This document shows, in pieces, positions 1 to 9,996 of a stretch of 64,000 nt of DNA (positions are counted from its first letter, which is position 1; every line of letters starts with the position of its first letter). This DNA is from Closterium sp. NIES-65 (lineage: Eukaryota; Streptophyta; Zygnematophyceae; Desmidiales; Closteriaceae). Below the pieces are notes generated by a model. The model made no database searches and was not told the origin of the DNA. It saw nothing but the letters and a program-made list of their open reading frames with translations. The position numbers were made by a program, and so were the translations under genes. The stretch is from contig CANXME010001991.1 in the NCBI GenBank assembly GCA_948144175.1, positions 124,001-188,000 on the forward strand. Reading direction: 5' to 3'.

Positions 1-2223
1 ACCTTGGTGAGCACCCTGTTCCTAGCGACGGTAGCGTGCCGAACAGTATGGGGCCACATCAAGTTGCCCTGCCCAGATTCTATGAGCAGCGCCCTAGCTG
101 TCTCCAGAATTGTCCGGTTCGCCCGTTCTGCTACACCGCTAGACTGTGGGGTGTAAGCCGTGGTCAGCTCCCTCTGGATGCCCTGCTTCTTGAGCCAGGC
201 CGTCATCTCAGCTCCAAGGAACTCACCACCCCGATCTGTCCTAATCCGCTTCACCACACATTCCGCTTGCTTCTCCACGAATGGCAGCCAATCTTCCCTT
301 GTGTCCCTGAACCAGCAGCGACCCCACCAAGTCCATGTGGACCAGCTCCAACGGCTTCTTGCTCCTGCCAGCCACACTATGGAAGGGGAAACGGGTAAAT
401 TTTGAGAGCAAACAGATTTCACAATTCTCATCAGGTGGCTGTCCGTTCAGCTTCAGACCCTTAACGACTCCATCTTTCTCCAACTGCTTCAACAAGGGCA
501 TTGCCACATGCCCCAAGCGTCGATGTGCCATTGCCCAATCCGTCTCCCCAGATCTGGCCGACACTTTCACACCAACCCCTCCAACGGCATTGCACTCCCC
601 CTGGGATGCAGACCCCTCTCCAGCCTGCCCCCCACCATGCCACGCCAGCGCCGGCAGCTGCCACATCGATCTGTACACGTCCGTGCTCTCGTGTAGATCC
701 CAAAGCACCCGATTGCCCAGCTGCCCCTTGTAAGTGCGTGCCCCATCCGTGCTAGTGCTCACCCCAGCCTTGCCAAGCTTACGGAGGGAAATGAGGTTGG
801 CCTTGAGTTCAGGGACGAGAAGAACATCGTGCAGCACCACCGGCTTGCCATCCGCTCCCTTAAACGCAGCTCGTCCCGCACCAGCCACCTTCAGCGCGTG
901 TCTAGAGGCGGAGCACACCTCGTTGATCGGTGCAGCGCGTACGTGGTCCAGCAGGTCCTTGCGTGGCGTCATCGTCCAAGCAGCGCCCATGTCCAACACC
1001 CAATAATCCAGGGGGTGCAGCTCTGCTCCAACCTTGGCAGCTGTGTCTTCTTGCTCCCCCCGCTACCCTTGTTCTCCAAAATGGAAGAACTGGCCTGCGG
1101 TGCGCTCCTTCTTCTTTCCCGCACCGCCGTTGCTCTTCGGGTTGTTGTCGGACGAATCGGCGACCATGCTCGCGCCGTTTTTCTGGTTCCTCCGCGCGCC
1201 GCCATCCTGGTGACGATTCTGGGGGGTCCATTCATTGGGTTTCTTATAGCACAAGAACCAGGGGTGCCCCTCCTTCTCACAATACCAGCAACTCCCTTTC
1301 ATTTTTCCACCAGCACCCGACTTGCCCCCACGTCCAGATTTCGCACCGCGACCCCAACCGGTACCTCCTTGTTGGTCGTTGGAGTCGTCGTCCTTCTTTG
1401 CACCGCGTCCACCACCACCGAAGCCACGTCCTCTGCCACGTCGGCTTACTTGCATCCCATAGCCGCTGCTGCCGTCGTCTCCACCCCTCAGTTGGCGGCG
1501 ACGGAAGTCCTCCTCCAGAATCTTTGTCCGCACCCACTCGAGTGTCCACGAGCTCTGGTTCTACGGCAGGCTCAATCCGCTCGAGAATTGAAGCCACGAT
1601 TCCGGCAACAGCGAGAGCATCTTCAGTCACTTGGTCTGCTCCGGGTAGGAGATTCCCGCGGTCGCCAACTTCGTGTAGAGGTCGTCAATTTGTCCAGGAC
1701 AGGTTGCACCGCCTCTCCCTCGCTCAGGCGCAACGCGGACAGCTCCCTCTCCAGCATCAATGTTGCAACAACAGAGGTCGGGGCGTGCAGCTCCTTCAAC
1801 ACGGTCCACGCCTTCGGACCGCACTCATCCCCCGGCAGCAGGTGCATGACGTGGTGACGCTGGTTCAGCTCCAAACTCTGCGACATCAAATAGTAGCCAG
1901 CCGAGGAGAGCTTGTCCCAATCTTCGTGCAGCGCGGGGTCACTCGGTCTAGGCTCCTCCCCAATCATTAGTTTCAGCAATCCAATCTGACGGAAATAGAG
2001 TTGCATTTTCCAGGCCCAATCATCATAACCCTCACCATTGAACTTCTCGACGGTGAAATTCTTCAGCACCTCCTTGACCAGCGAGCCGTGGTTTGTTCGC
2101 GCTCCCCTTGGCGCTAAAACACCAGAATCATGGCTGCCGCTACGATCTTGGGCTGAAGATTCACCAGCTCCCGTCGAGGTGTTGCCCGCCATAGCTACCT
2201 ATATCGGGGATCACTATAACGCA

Positions 2224-2235
2224 GCTCTGATACCA
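2224..2235 (-). other. Primer-binding site of A1
   Basis: On the minus strand this reads TGGTATCAGAGC, which is complementary to the 3' end of plant initiator tRNA-Met, three bases inside the 5' LTR. It is the standard first-strand priming site of plant copia elements. The same 12-mer with the same spacing is found in the other A copies. Confidence 0.88.
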
Positions 2236-2238
2236 GCT

Positions 2239-3330
2239 TGTTGGTGTAAGGGCCTAATAAACTCAAGCTATTAAGACTTTATCACAGTTAAAACCTCTCC
2301 TCGGGGTCACCTCCACGGGTCCTTGGGTGCTTGGTACAAGACCAGCCCCTATCCTCGGGTTCGAGTTTGTAGAGAGAGGGATCAAGGACTTAGTCAAAAT
2401 AACAAGAGTACCTTGAACGTCGCGCAGCGTATCGTGCAGACCGTCGACCGGATTAAGCTGAGAATTTCCTATATCAAAGCTCACTCCAAGAGCTTTAAAG
2501 TAAGCCAAGTTGCCTCGCGAAAAGTTCTGCCATTACGAAGTTATGGCTCGGACAGCGTTTGCCTAGTGTTGGAGTGCTAGCGTACTAGCGTTGACTCGGG
2601 TAGCATTCCGCCGTCGCACCGCGTAGAAAAAAAATTCCAGGAAGGGAGGAATTCGCTTGAATTAAATTGACTATATTCAGGTACAAACAGAGAAGGAATA
2701 TATAGTTCTAGCTAGCAAGGACCTTGGGAATAAACCTGGGAACAACTAGGGATGATCCCAAATAATTCCAAGCAACAGAACCAACCTGGCTGGACAAAAC
2801 AGCAGGTGGTAGGTTGGTAAACAACCTCTGGTTCTGTTTTTCCAACCTGGGAAAACAACAACCAGGTTCAGGTCCTAAAAACACAGAACCTGATTTGTCT
2901 TTGCCCAACCAGCCAAATGCTGGTTCCACTGGTATCCCCTGGCCCTGTAGCAAGCAGATACAGACAAACAACATCAAACCTTCACCTAAATTGTACCCCT
3001 ATAGTGCTTGCCCTGCTACACTATAGTCAACCAAACAAAACAGTACAATTTCGAGTTGGATAGAACTGAATCTGCGCAATCAATTCAACCGAACCGCAAA
3101 GCTTCCATCTTGGGTTCCTTTGCGAGCTCGTCCTTTCTGCTTGTACTGTTCATAGCGCATACAATATTGTGCCGAAGCGCATAATGCGCGAGTACCCGCA
3201 AATGCTTCAAGCGAAAATTGCGAAAGCAAACAAACACACGAACATTCCATTCACACCCAAATGCATTCGCACACGCATACTCATACAAACAGACGGCAGG
3301 ATGTCGTGCAATGTGAAATTGCACCCAACA
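2239..3330 (-). repeat. 5' LTR of A1
   Basis: This is 1092 bp in reverse orientation: it starts TGTTGGTGTAAGGG and ends GCACCCAACA, the standard family A termini with TGTTGG/CCAACA inverted ends. It matches the LTRs of the complete A element at 51787-58726 along its whole length. The junction with GTGCTACTAG-type family B coding sequence at 3331 marks the insertion edge. Confidence 0.92.
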
Positions 3331-3422
3331 CGTGCTACTAGTCCTACTGTCACGCGTCTACTGGCCACTGTTGTCACTGACCCGTCGTTTGAGTCCAATG
3401 CTGGTCTCCCCTAATTGCTGAG

Positions 3423-4035
3423 TGTCAGTAGAGCTACACTGTGAGATCCTCGATAGATCCTAGGGGGGGTTACAGGCGCGTTTGCTCGGGGGGTTATGGG
3501 CGCACTGACCCGCTACTGAAACAAGCCCTTTTATCTCAATGGTCTAGTGGTTGGGATTTTGACATGGTATCAGAGCGGTCTCGGGTTCGAATCCCAGTGT
3601 ATGCACATGTTGGCCGTTGCCACTGTGCTCAGTCCTAGGCCTCCCAGTGTAGGGGGGGTGTTAGTAGAGCTACATTGTGAGATCCCCGATCGATCCTAGG
3701 GGGGGTTATAGGCGCGTTTGCTCGGGGGGTTATGGGCGCACTGATCCGCGACTGAAACAAGCCCTTTGATCTCAATGGTCTAGTGGTTGGGATTCTGACA
3801 TGGTATCAGAGCGGTCTCGGGTACGAATCCCAGTGTATGCACATGTTGGCCGTTGCCAATGTGCTCAGTCCTGGGCCTCCCAGTGTGGGGGGGTGTCAGT
3901 AGAGCTACACTGTGAGATCCCCGATCGATCCTAGGGGGGGTTACAGGCGCGTTTGCCTGGGGGGTTATGGGCGCACTGACCCGCTACTGAAACAAGCCGT
4001 TATATCCCAATGGTCTAGTGGTTGGGATTCTGACA
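3423..4035 (+). mobile_element. Tandem TRIM (LTR-internal-LTR-internal-LTR)
   Basis: Three copies of a 142-bp terminal repeat (3423-3564, 3659-3800, 3894-4035) are separated by two short internal segments (3565-3658, 94 bp; 3801-3893, 93 bp). The repeats begin TGTCAGTAGAGC (TGTTAG in the middle copy) and end TTCTGACA or TTTTGACA. Each internal segment starts with the primer site TGGTATCAGAGC and ends in a purine tract of G residues just before the next repeat. That is the anatomy of a terminal-repeat retrotransposon in miniature, here as a trimer of LTRs. There is no coding capacity. The whole block is flanked by a perfect 5-bp duplication CTGAG (3418-3422 and 4036-4040), so it inserted as one unit, or expanded after insertion, within family B pol. 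Confidence 0.88.
3533..3605 (+). promoter_or_regulatory. tRNA-like Pol III box A/box B pair across the LTR-primer site junction
   Basis: TGGTCTAGTGG at 3540-3550 fits a tRNA A box, and GGTTCGAATCC at 3584-3594 fits a B box. Their starts are 44 bases apart, as in a tRNA gene. The A box with the following GTTGGGATT resembles the 5' half of tRNA-Glu. The A box lies in the LTR, the B box lies in the internal segment, and the primer site sits between them. The second unit repeats the arrangement at about 3776-3840, with one change in the B box. Acceptor-stem pairing is poor, so it is not a functional tRNA. An alternative is that the B-box-like word is a drifted extension of the primer site, because the initiator tRNA-Met T arm reads similarly in complement. 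Confidence 0.55.
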
Positions 4036-5090
4036 CTGAGCTCGTTGACTTTGCTGCCGCCTGTCGTCTAGACTACGCCGCTAGTCTTGTTGCTGAGTCT
4101 GAGTCTGTCTGTCCTCCGTCCGTCGGGGGTGAGTGTGCTCTTGCAAAGGACGTCCTTGAGGACAGGCAGGAGGAGTTTGAGTGATTTGCCGCTACTTTAC
4201 CTCATCTTGTGTCCATGCCGATTGCCCCTGAGGGAGACCCGGATGCACCAGACATCCCGACCCCACGCTCTTACGCTGAGGAAATAGAAATCCCTACTCC
4301 TCTCAGTGGCAGATAGCCATGGACGCAGAGATGGCTTCCTGGAAGTCCTCAGGCACCTACGTCGACGATGTCCCCCTGCCTGAGGCGAACATCGTCATTG
4401 GCATGTGATTTCTAGGGTGAAGCGGCCGCCGGGTTTTCCGCCTGTCTTCAAGGCGCGTTACGTCGCACGAGGCTTCAGTCAGCGAGAGGGAGTTGACTTC
4501 TTCCAGACCTTCTCCCCCACCCCGAATATGACCACTCTTCGGGTTCTGCTGCACATAGCTGCTCACGGTGACTAGGAGCTGCACTCTCTTGACTTCAGCA
4601 CTGCTTTCCTATAGGGCAGCCTACACGAGGAGATCTGGCTGCGCCGCCCACCTGGCTTCACTGGGTCGTTTCCTCCTGGTACCCAGTGGAGCCTCCGACG
4701 GCCAGTCTACGGTCTCCGCCAGGCGCCCTGTGAGTGGCACGACACACTGAGGACGACCCTTGCGGCTCTTGGCTTCGCTCCTTCCACTGCTGATCTGTCG
4801 CTGTTTCTGTGCACCGACACCTCTCTGCCGCCGTTCTACGTCCTCGTGTACGTCGACGACTTGGTCTTTGCCACCTCTGACGCTGAGTGACTCGCCCACG
4901 TGAAGTCGGAGCTGCAGAAGAGACACACGTGCACAGACCTGGGTGAGCTGCGTAGCTATCTTGGCTTGCGGATCACCCGGGACAGAGCATAGTGCACCAT
5001 TACTTTGACTCAGTCACACATGGTGCAGCAGGTTCTTCAGCGCTTCGGCTTCACTTACTCCTTGCCTCAGCCCACTCCTCAGCCTACTCC

Positions 5091-8000
5091 AGATGGTAAC
5101 TGGAGTAAGTGCGTTACTTATCCATATCGGTGGCACCAAGAGTTAGTGCGTTACTTATATAAATAGATAGTACCAAAGATAATTGCGTTATATATACATA
5201 TGGATGGTACCAAGAGTAAGTGCGTTACTTACCTATATGTCTGGTACCTAAAGTAGATGTGTTACTTACCCATACGGATGGTACCAAAAGTAAGTGCGTT
5301 ATTATCCATATAGATGGTAACTGTAGTAGGTGCGTTACTTATCCATATCGGTGGCACCATGAGTAAGTCCGTTACTTACACAAAGGGATGGTATCAATAG
5401 TAAGTGCATTAGTTACCCATATGTCTGGTACCTAAAGTAGATGTGTTACTTACACATATGGATGGCACCACAAGTAAGTGCGTTATTACCCTTGTAGATA
5501 GTAATTGGAGTAAGTGCGTTACTTATTTGTATGAATAGTACGAAAAGTAAGTGCGTTACTTACACATATGGATGGAACCAAGAGTAAATGCGTTACTTAC
5601 CCATATGTCTGGTACCTAAAGTAGATGTGTTACTTATATATATGGATGGCACCACAACTAAGTGCGTTATTACCCTTATAGATAGTAATTGGAGTAATTG
5701 CGTTACTTATCTATATGGATAGTACGAAACGTATGTGCGTTACTTACACATATGGATGGTACCAAGAGTAAATGCGTTACTTTCCCATATGTCTGGTACC
5801 TAAAGTAGATGTGTTACTTACCCATATGGATGGTACCGAGGTATGTTACTTACCCATATGGATGGCACAAAAAGTAAGTGCGTTATTACCCATATAGATA
5901 GTAACTGGAGTAAGTGCGTTACTTATTCATACCGGTGACACCAAGAGTAAGTGCGTTACTTACACAAAGGGACGGTATCAAGAGTAACTACATTACTTAC
6001 CCATATTTCTCGTATCTCAAAAGATGTGTTACTTACACATTTGGATGGCACCAAAAGTAAGTGCGTTGTTACACTTATAGATAGTAATTGGAGTAAGTGC
6101 GTTACTTATCCATATAGATAGTACGAAAAGTATGCGCGTTACTTACACATATAGATGGTACCAAAAGTAAGTGCGTCTCTTACCCATATGTATGGTAGCT
6201 ACAGTAGATGTGTCACTTACCTATATGGATGGTACCAAGATTAAGTAAGTTAGTTGCCCATATGTATGGCACCAAAAGTAACTGTGTAATTACCCATATA
6301 GATGGTAACTGGAGTAAGTGCGTTACTTATCCATATTGGTGGCACCAAGAGTAAGTGCGTTACTTACACAAAGGGATGGTATTAAGAGTAAGTGCATTAC
6401 TTACCCACATGTCTGGTACCTAAAGTAGATGTGTTCCTTACACATACGGATGGCACCAAAAATAAGTGCGTTATTACTCTTATAGATTGTAATTGGAGTG
6501 AGTGCGTTACTTATCCATATAGATAGTACCAAAAGTAAGTACGTTATTTATACGTATGGATGGTACCAAGAGTAAGTGCGTTACTTACCCATATGTCTAG
6601 TACCTACAGTAGATGTGTTACTTACCCATATGGATCTCACCAAATATAAGTGCGTTATTACCCATATAGATGGTAACTGGAGCAAGTGCGTTACTTATCC
6701 ATATCGGTGGCACCAAGAGTAAGTGCGTTACTTATTTAAATAGATAGATCCAAAAGTAAGTGCGATATTTACACATATGGATGGTACCAAGAGTAAGTGC
6801 GTTACTTACCCATATGTCTGGTACCTAAAGAAGATGTCTTACTTGCCCATATGGATGGTACCGAGATTAAGTATGTTACTTACGCAAATGGATGGCACCA
6901 AAAGTAAGTGCGTTATTACCCATATAGATGGTAACTGGAGTATGTGTGTTACTTATCCATATCGGTGACACCAAGAGTAAGTGCGTTACTTACACAAAGG
7001 GATGGTATCAAGAGTAACTGCATTACTTACCCATATGTCTCGTACCTCAAGTAGATGTGTTACATTCACAAATGGATGGCACCAAAAGTAAGTGCGTTAT
7101 TACCCTTATAGATAGCAATTGGAGTAAGTGCGTTACTTATCTTTATAGATAGTACGAAAAGTAAGTGAGTTGCTTACACATATGGATGGTACCAAGAGTA
7201 AGTGCGTTACTTACCCATATGTCTGGTACCTAAAGTAGATGTGTTATTTACCCATATGGATGGTACCGAGATTAAGTATGTTACTTACCCATATGGATGG
7301 CACCAAAAGTAAGTGCGTTATTATCCATATAGATGGCAACTGGAGTAAGTGCGTTACTTATCCATATCGGTGGCAACAAGAGTAAGTGCTTTACTTACCC
7401 ATATGTCTGGTACCTAAAGTAGATATGTAACTTAGACATATGGATGGTACCAAAAGTAAGTGTGTTATTACCCTTATAGATAGTAATTGGAGTAAGTGCG
7501 TTACCTATCCATATAGATAGTACGAAATGTACGTGCGTTACTTACACATATGGATGGTACCAAGAGTAAGTGCGTTACTTACCCATATGTCTCGTACCTA
7601 CCGTAGATGTGTTACTTACCCATGTGGATGGTACCGAGATTAAGTATATTACTTACCCATATGGATGGCACCAAAAGTAAGTGCGTTATTACACATATAG
7701 ATGGTAACTGGAGTAAGTGCGTTACTTATCCGTATCGGTGGCACCAAAAGTAAGTGTATTACTTATCTTTATAAATAGTAGCAAAAGTAAGTGCGTTATT
7801 TATACATATGGATGGTACCAAGAGTAAGTGCGTTACTTATCCATATGGGTGGCACCAAGAGTGAGTGTGTTACTTACACAAAGGGATGGTATCAAGAGTA
7901 AGTGCATTACTTACCCACATGTCTGGTACCTAAAGTAGATGTATTACTTATACACTTGGATGGCATTACAAATAAGTGCGTTATTACCCTTATCGATAGT

Positions 8001-8688
8001 AATTGGAGTAAGTGCGTTACTTATCCATATAGATAGTACGAAAAGTAAGTGCGTTACTTACACATATAGATGGTACCAAGAGTAAGTGCGTTACTTACCC
8101 ATATGTCTGGTACCTACAGTAGATCTGTTACTTACCCATATGGATGGTACCGAGATTAAGTATGTTACTTACCCATATGGATGGCACCAAAAGTAAGTGC
8201 GATATTATCCATATAGATGGTAACTGGAGTAACTGCATTACTTATTCATATCCGTAGCACCAAGATTAAGTGTGTTACTTATCTAAATAGATAGTACCAA
8301 AAGTAAGTGCGTTATTTATACATATGGATGGTACCAAGAGTAGGTGCGTTACTTACCTATATGTTTGGTACCTAAAGTAGGTGTGTTGCTTACCCATACG
8401 GATGGTACCAAAAGTAAGTGCGTTATTGTCCATATAGATGGTAAATGGAGTAAGTCCGTTACTTATCCGTATCGGTGGCACCAAGAGTAAGCGCGTTACT
8501 TACACAAAGGGAAGGTATCAAGAGTAAGTGCATTACTTAACCATATTTATGGAACCTAAAGTAGATGTCTTACTTAGACATATGGATGGCACCACAAGTA
8601 AGTGCGTTATTACCCTTATCTAGTAATTGGAGTAAGTGCGTTACTTATCCATATAGATAGTATGAAAAGTAACTGCGTTACTTACACA
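5091..8688. repeat. 37-bp-unit minisatellite array, left block
   Basis: About 3.6 kb of imperfect tandem units close to 37 bp with a core like TAAGTGCGTTACTTACCCAT followed by ATGGATGGTACCAAGAG. Each typical unit contains three dyads: GTAAGT-N5-ACTTAC, CCATATGG and GGTACC. Variant units recur in order. For example, CTGGTACCTAAAGTAG is found at 5241, 5425, 5609 and 5793, exactly 184 bp apart, which points to a higher-order repeat of about five units. Short open frames in it are by-products of the repeat. No gene is seen. Confidence 0.93.
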
Positions 8689-9656
8689 TGTTGGTGTAAG
8701 GGCCTAATAAACTCAAACGATTAAGACTTAATCAAACTTAAAACCTCTCCTCGGGGTCACCTCCAAGGGTCCTTGGGTGCCTGGTACAAGACCAGCCCCT
8801 ATCCTCGGGTCCGAGTTTGTAGAGAGAGGAGTCAAGAATGACTTAGCCAAAATAACAAGAGTACCTTCAACGACGCGCAGCGTATCATGCAGACCGTCGA
8901 CCGGATAAAGCTGAGAGTTATTTATATCGAAGCTCGCTCCAAGAGTTAAAAAATGACAAGGTGCCTCGCGAAAAGTTCTGCCATTATAACGTTATGGCTC
9001 GGACAGCTTTTCCCTAGCGTTGGAGTGCTAGCGTATTAGCGTTGGAGTGCTAGCGTACTAGCGTTGACTCGGGTAGCATTCCGCCGTCGTACCGTGTAGA
9101 AACTAAATTCCAGGAAGGGAGGAATTTGCTTGAATCAAATTGACTATATCCAGGTACAAACAGAGAAGGAATAAATAGTTCTAGCTAGCAAGGACCTTGG
9201 GAATAAACCTGGGAACAACAAGGGATGATCCCAAATGATTCCAAGCAATGGAACCAACCTGGATGGACAAAACAACAGATGGTAGGTTGGTAAACAACCT
9301 CTGGTTCTGTTTTTCCAACCTGGAAAAACAACAACCAGGTTCAGGTCCTAGAAACCAGAACCTGTTTTGTCTTTGCCCAACCAGCCAAATGCTGGTTCCG
9401 CTAGTTTCCTGTGGCCCTGCAGCATGCAGATACAGATAAAGAACATCCAACCTTCACCAAAATTGTACCACTATAGTGCCTGCCCTGCAACACTATAGTC
9501 AACCAAACAGAACAGTACAATTTCGAGTTGGATAGAACTGAATCTGCGCAATCAATTCAACCGAACCACAAAGCTTCCATCTTGGGCTCCTTCGCGAGCT
9601 CGTCCTTTCTGCTTCTACTGTTTATAGCACGTACAATGTTGTGCCGAAGAGCCCAA

Positions 9657-9784
9657 TGAGAAGAAACGAGAATGAATGAACTATGAATGAATTGGGTACA
9701 AGTACTAACCCTAATTGGGTTGTACCCCTTATGGGCTACCCCACTATAGCCTACACAATATGCATGAGCTATAATAATCTGACA
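9657..9784 (-). repeat. 3' LTR of B1
   Basis: 128 bp, beginning TGAGAAGAAACGAG and ending AATAATCTGACA on the plus strand; in element sense it starts TGTCAG. It is adjacent to the polypurine tract of the element (9785-9796, purine-rich on the minus strand). Confidence 0.9.
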
Positions 9785-9996
9785 CACCCCCATAGGCAAA
9801 GTGGGGGAGAACAAGGGGTGACAAGGCCAGTCAAGCAAAGCAAAGCAAAGCAAGCTCAGGGTGGATCACAAAGTCACCACACATTCCGAGCACAAGTTCA
9901 AGGCCACAAGGCCAGTTCACATGCAGGAGTACATATATATAAAGAAGGCTAGACAAGCAAGAGCAGGTATATATATATGTAACAGTACAAGCAAGG

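Larger units (their letters stand above)
1..3330 (-). mobile_element. Family A Ty1/copia element, copy A1 (left part off window)
   Basis: A copia-type LTR retrotransposon read on the minus strand. From right to left it has a 5' LTR (2239-3330), a primer-binding site (2224-2235), gag from 2192 down to about 1300, a CX2CX4HX4C zinc knuckle near 1240-1290, an aspartic protease DxG region near 985-1005, the GAG-pre-integrase HHCC zone near 410-560 and part of the integrase down to base 1. Reverse transcriptase, RNase H and the 3' LTR would lie left of the window. The gag start is chosen because MAGNTSTGAGESSAQD recurs at the same distance from the primer site in every A copy. The coding region is broken, with several breaks. 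The element sits inside a family B fragment that begins at 3331. Family assignment is firm from domain order and LTR identity to the other A copies. Confidence 0.9.
3331..5090 (+). mobile_element. Family B copia fragment, copy B2 (pol remnant)
   Basis: Two pieces of family B pol, 3331-3422 and 4036-5090, flank a TRIM insertion. The first reads like the linker between integrase and reverse transcriptase (SPTVTRLLATVVTDPS). The second continues with ELVDFAA and passes through reverse transcriptase, including the YVDD catalytic box near 4850-4860, up to RFGFTYS at about 5060. The same order occurs in copy B1 on the minus strand (11943 to about 10780). The left end is cut by copy A1 and the right end abuts the satellite. 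The coding sequence is broken, with several breaks, so this is an old copy. No LTR of this copy lies in the window. Confidence 0.85.

Noticed and set aside
829-1970. Long plus-strand frames opposite family A gag, recurring in several A copies (for example about 24632-25267, 53707-54777)
   Set aside because: They are antisense shadows of the GC-rich gag frame; they recur only because the element recurs.
3533-3605. A genuine tRNA gene
   Set aside because: Box A and box B spacing fits, but the acceptor ends do not pair and the segment spans an LTR/internal boundary repeated in tandem.
6777-6968. A 63-residue frame through the satellite
   Set aside because: Encodes only the repeated 37-bp unit in shifting phase; no independent evidence.
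5101-8680. GTAAGT words as splice donor sites
   Set aside because: They belong to the palindromic satellite unit and there is no exon to join.
5091-8688. CRISPR-like regular repeats
   Set aside because: Units are contiguous with no unique spacers, the array is eukaryotic, and there are no cas genes.
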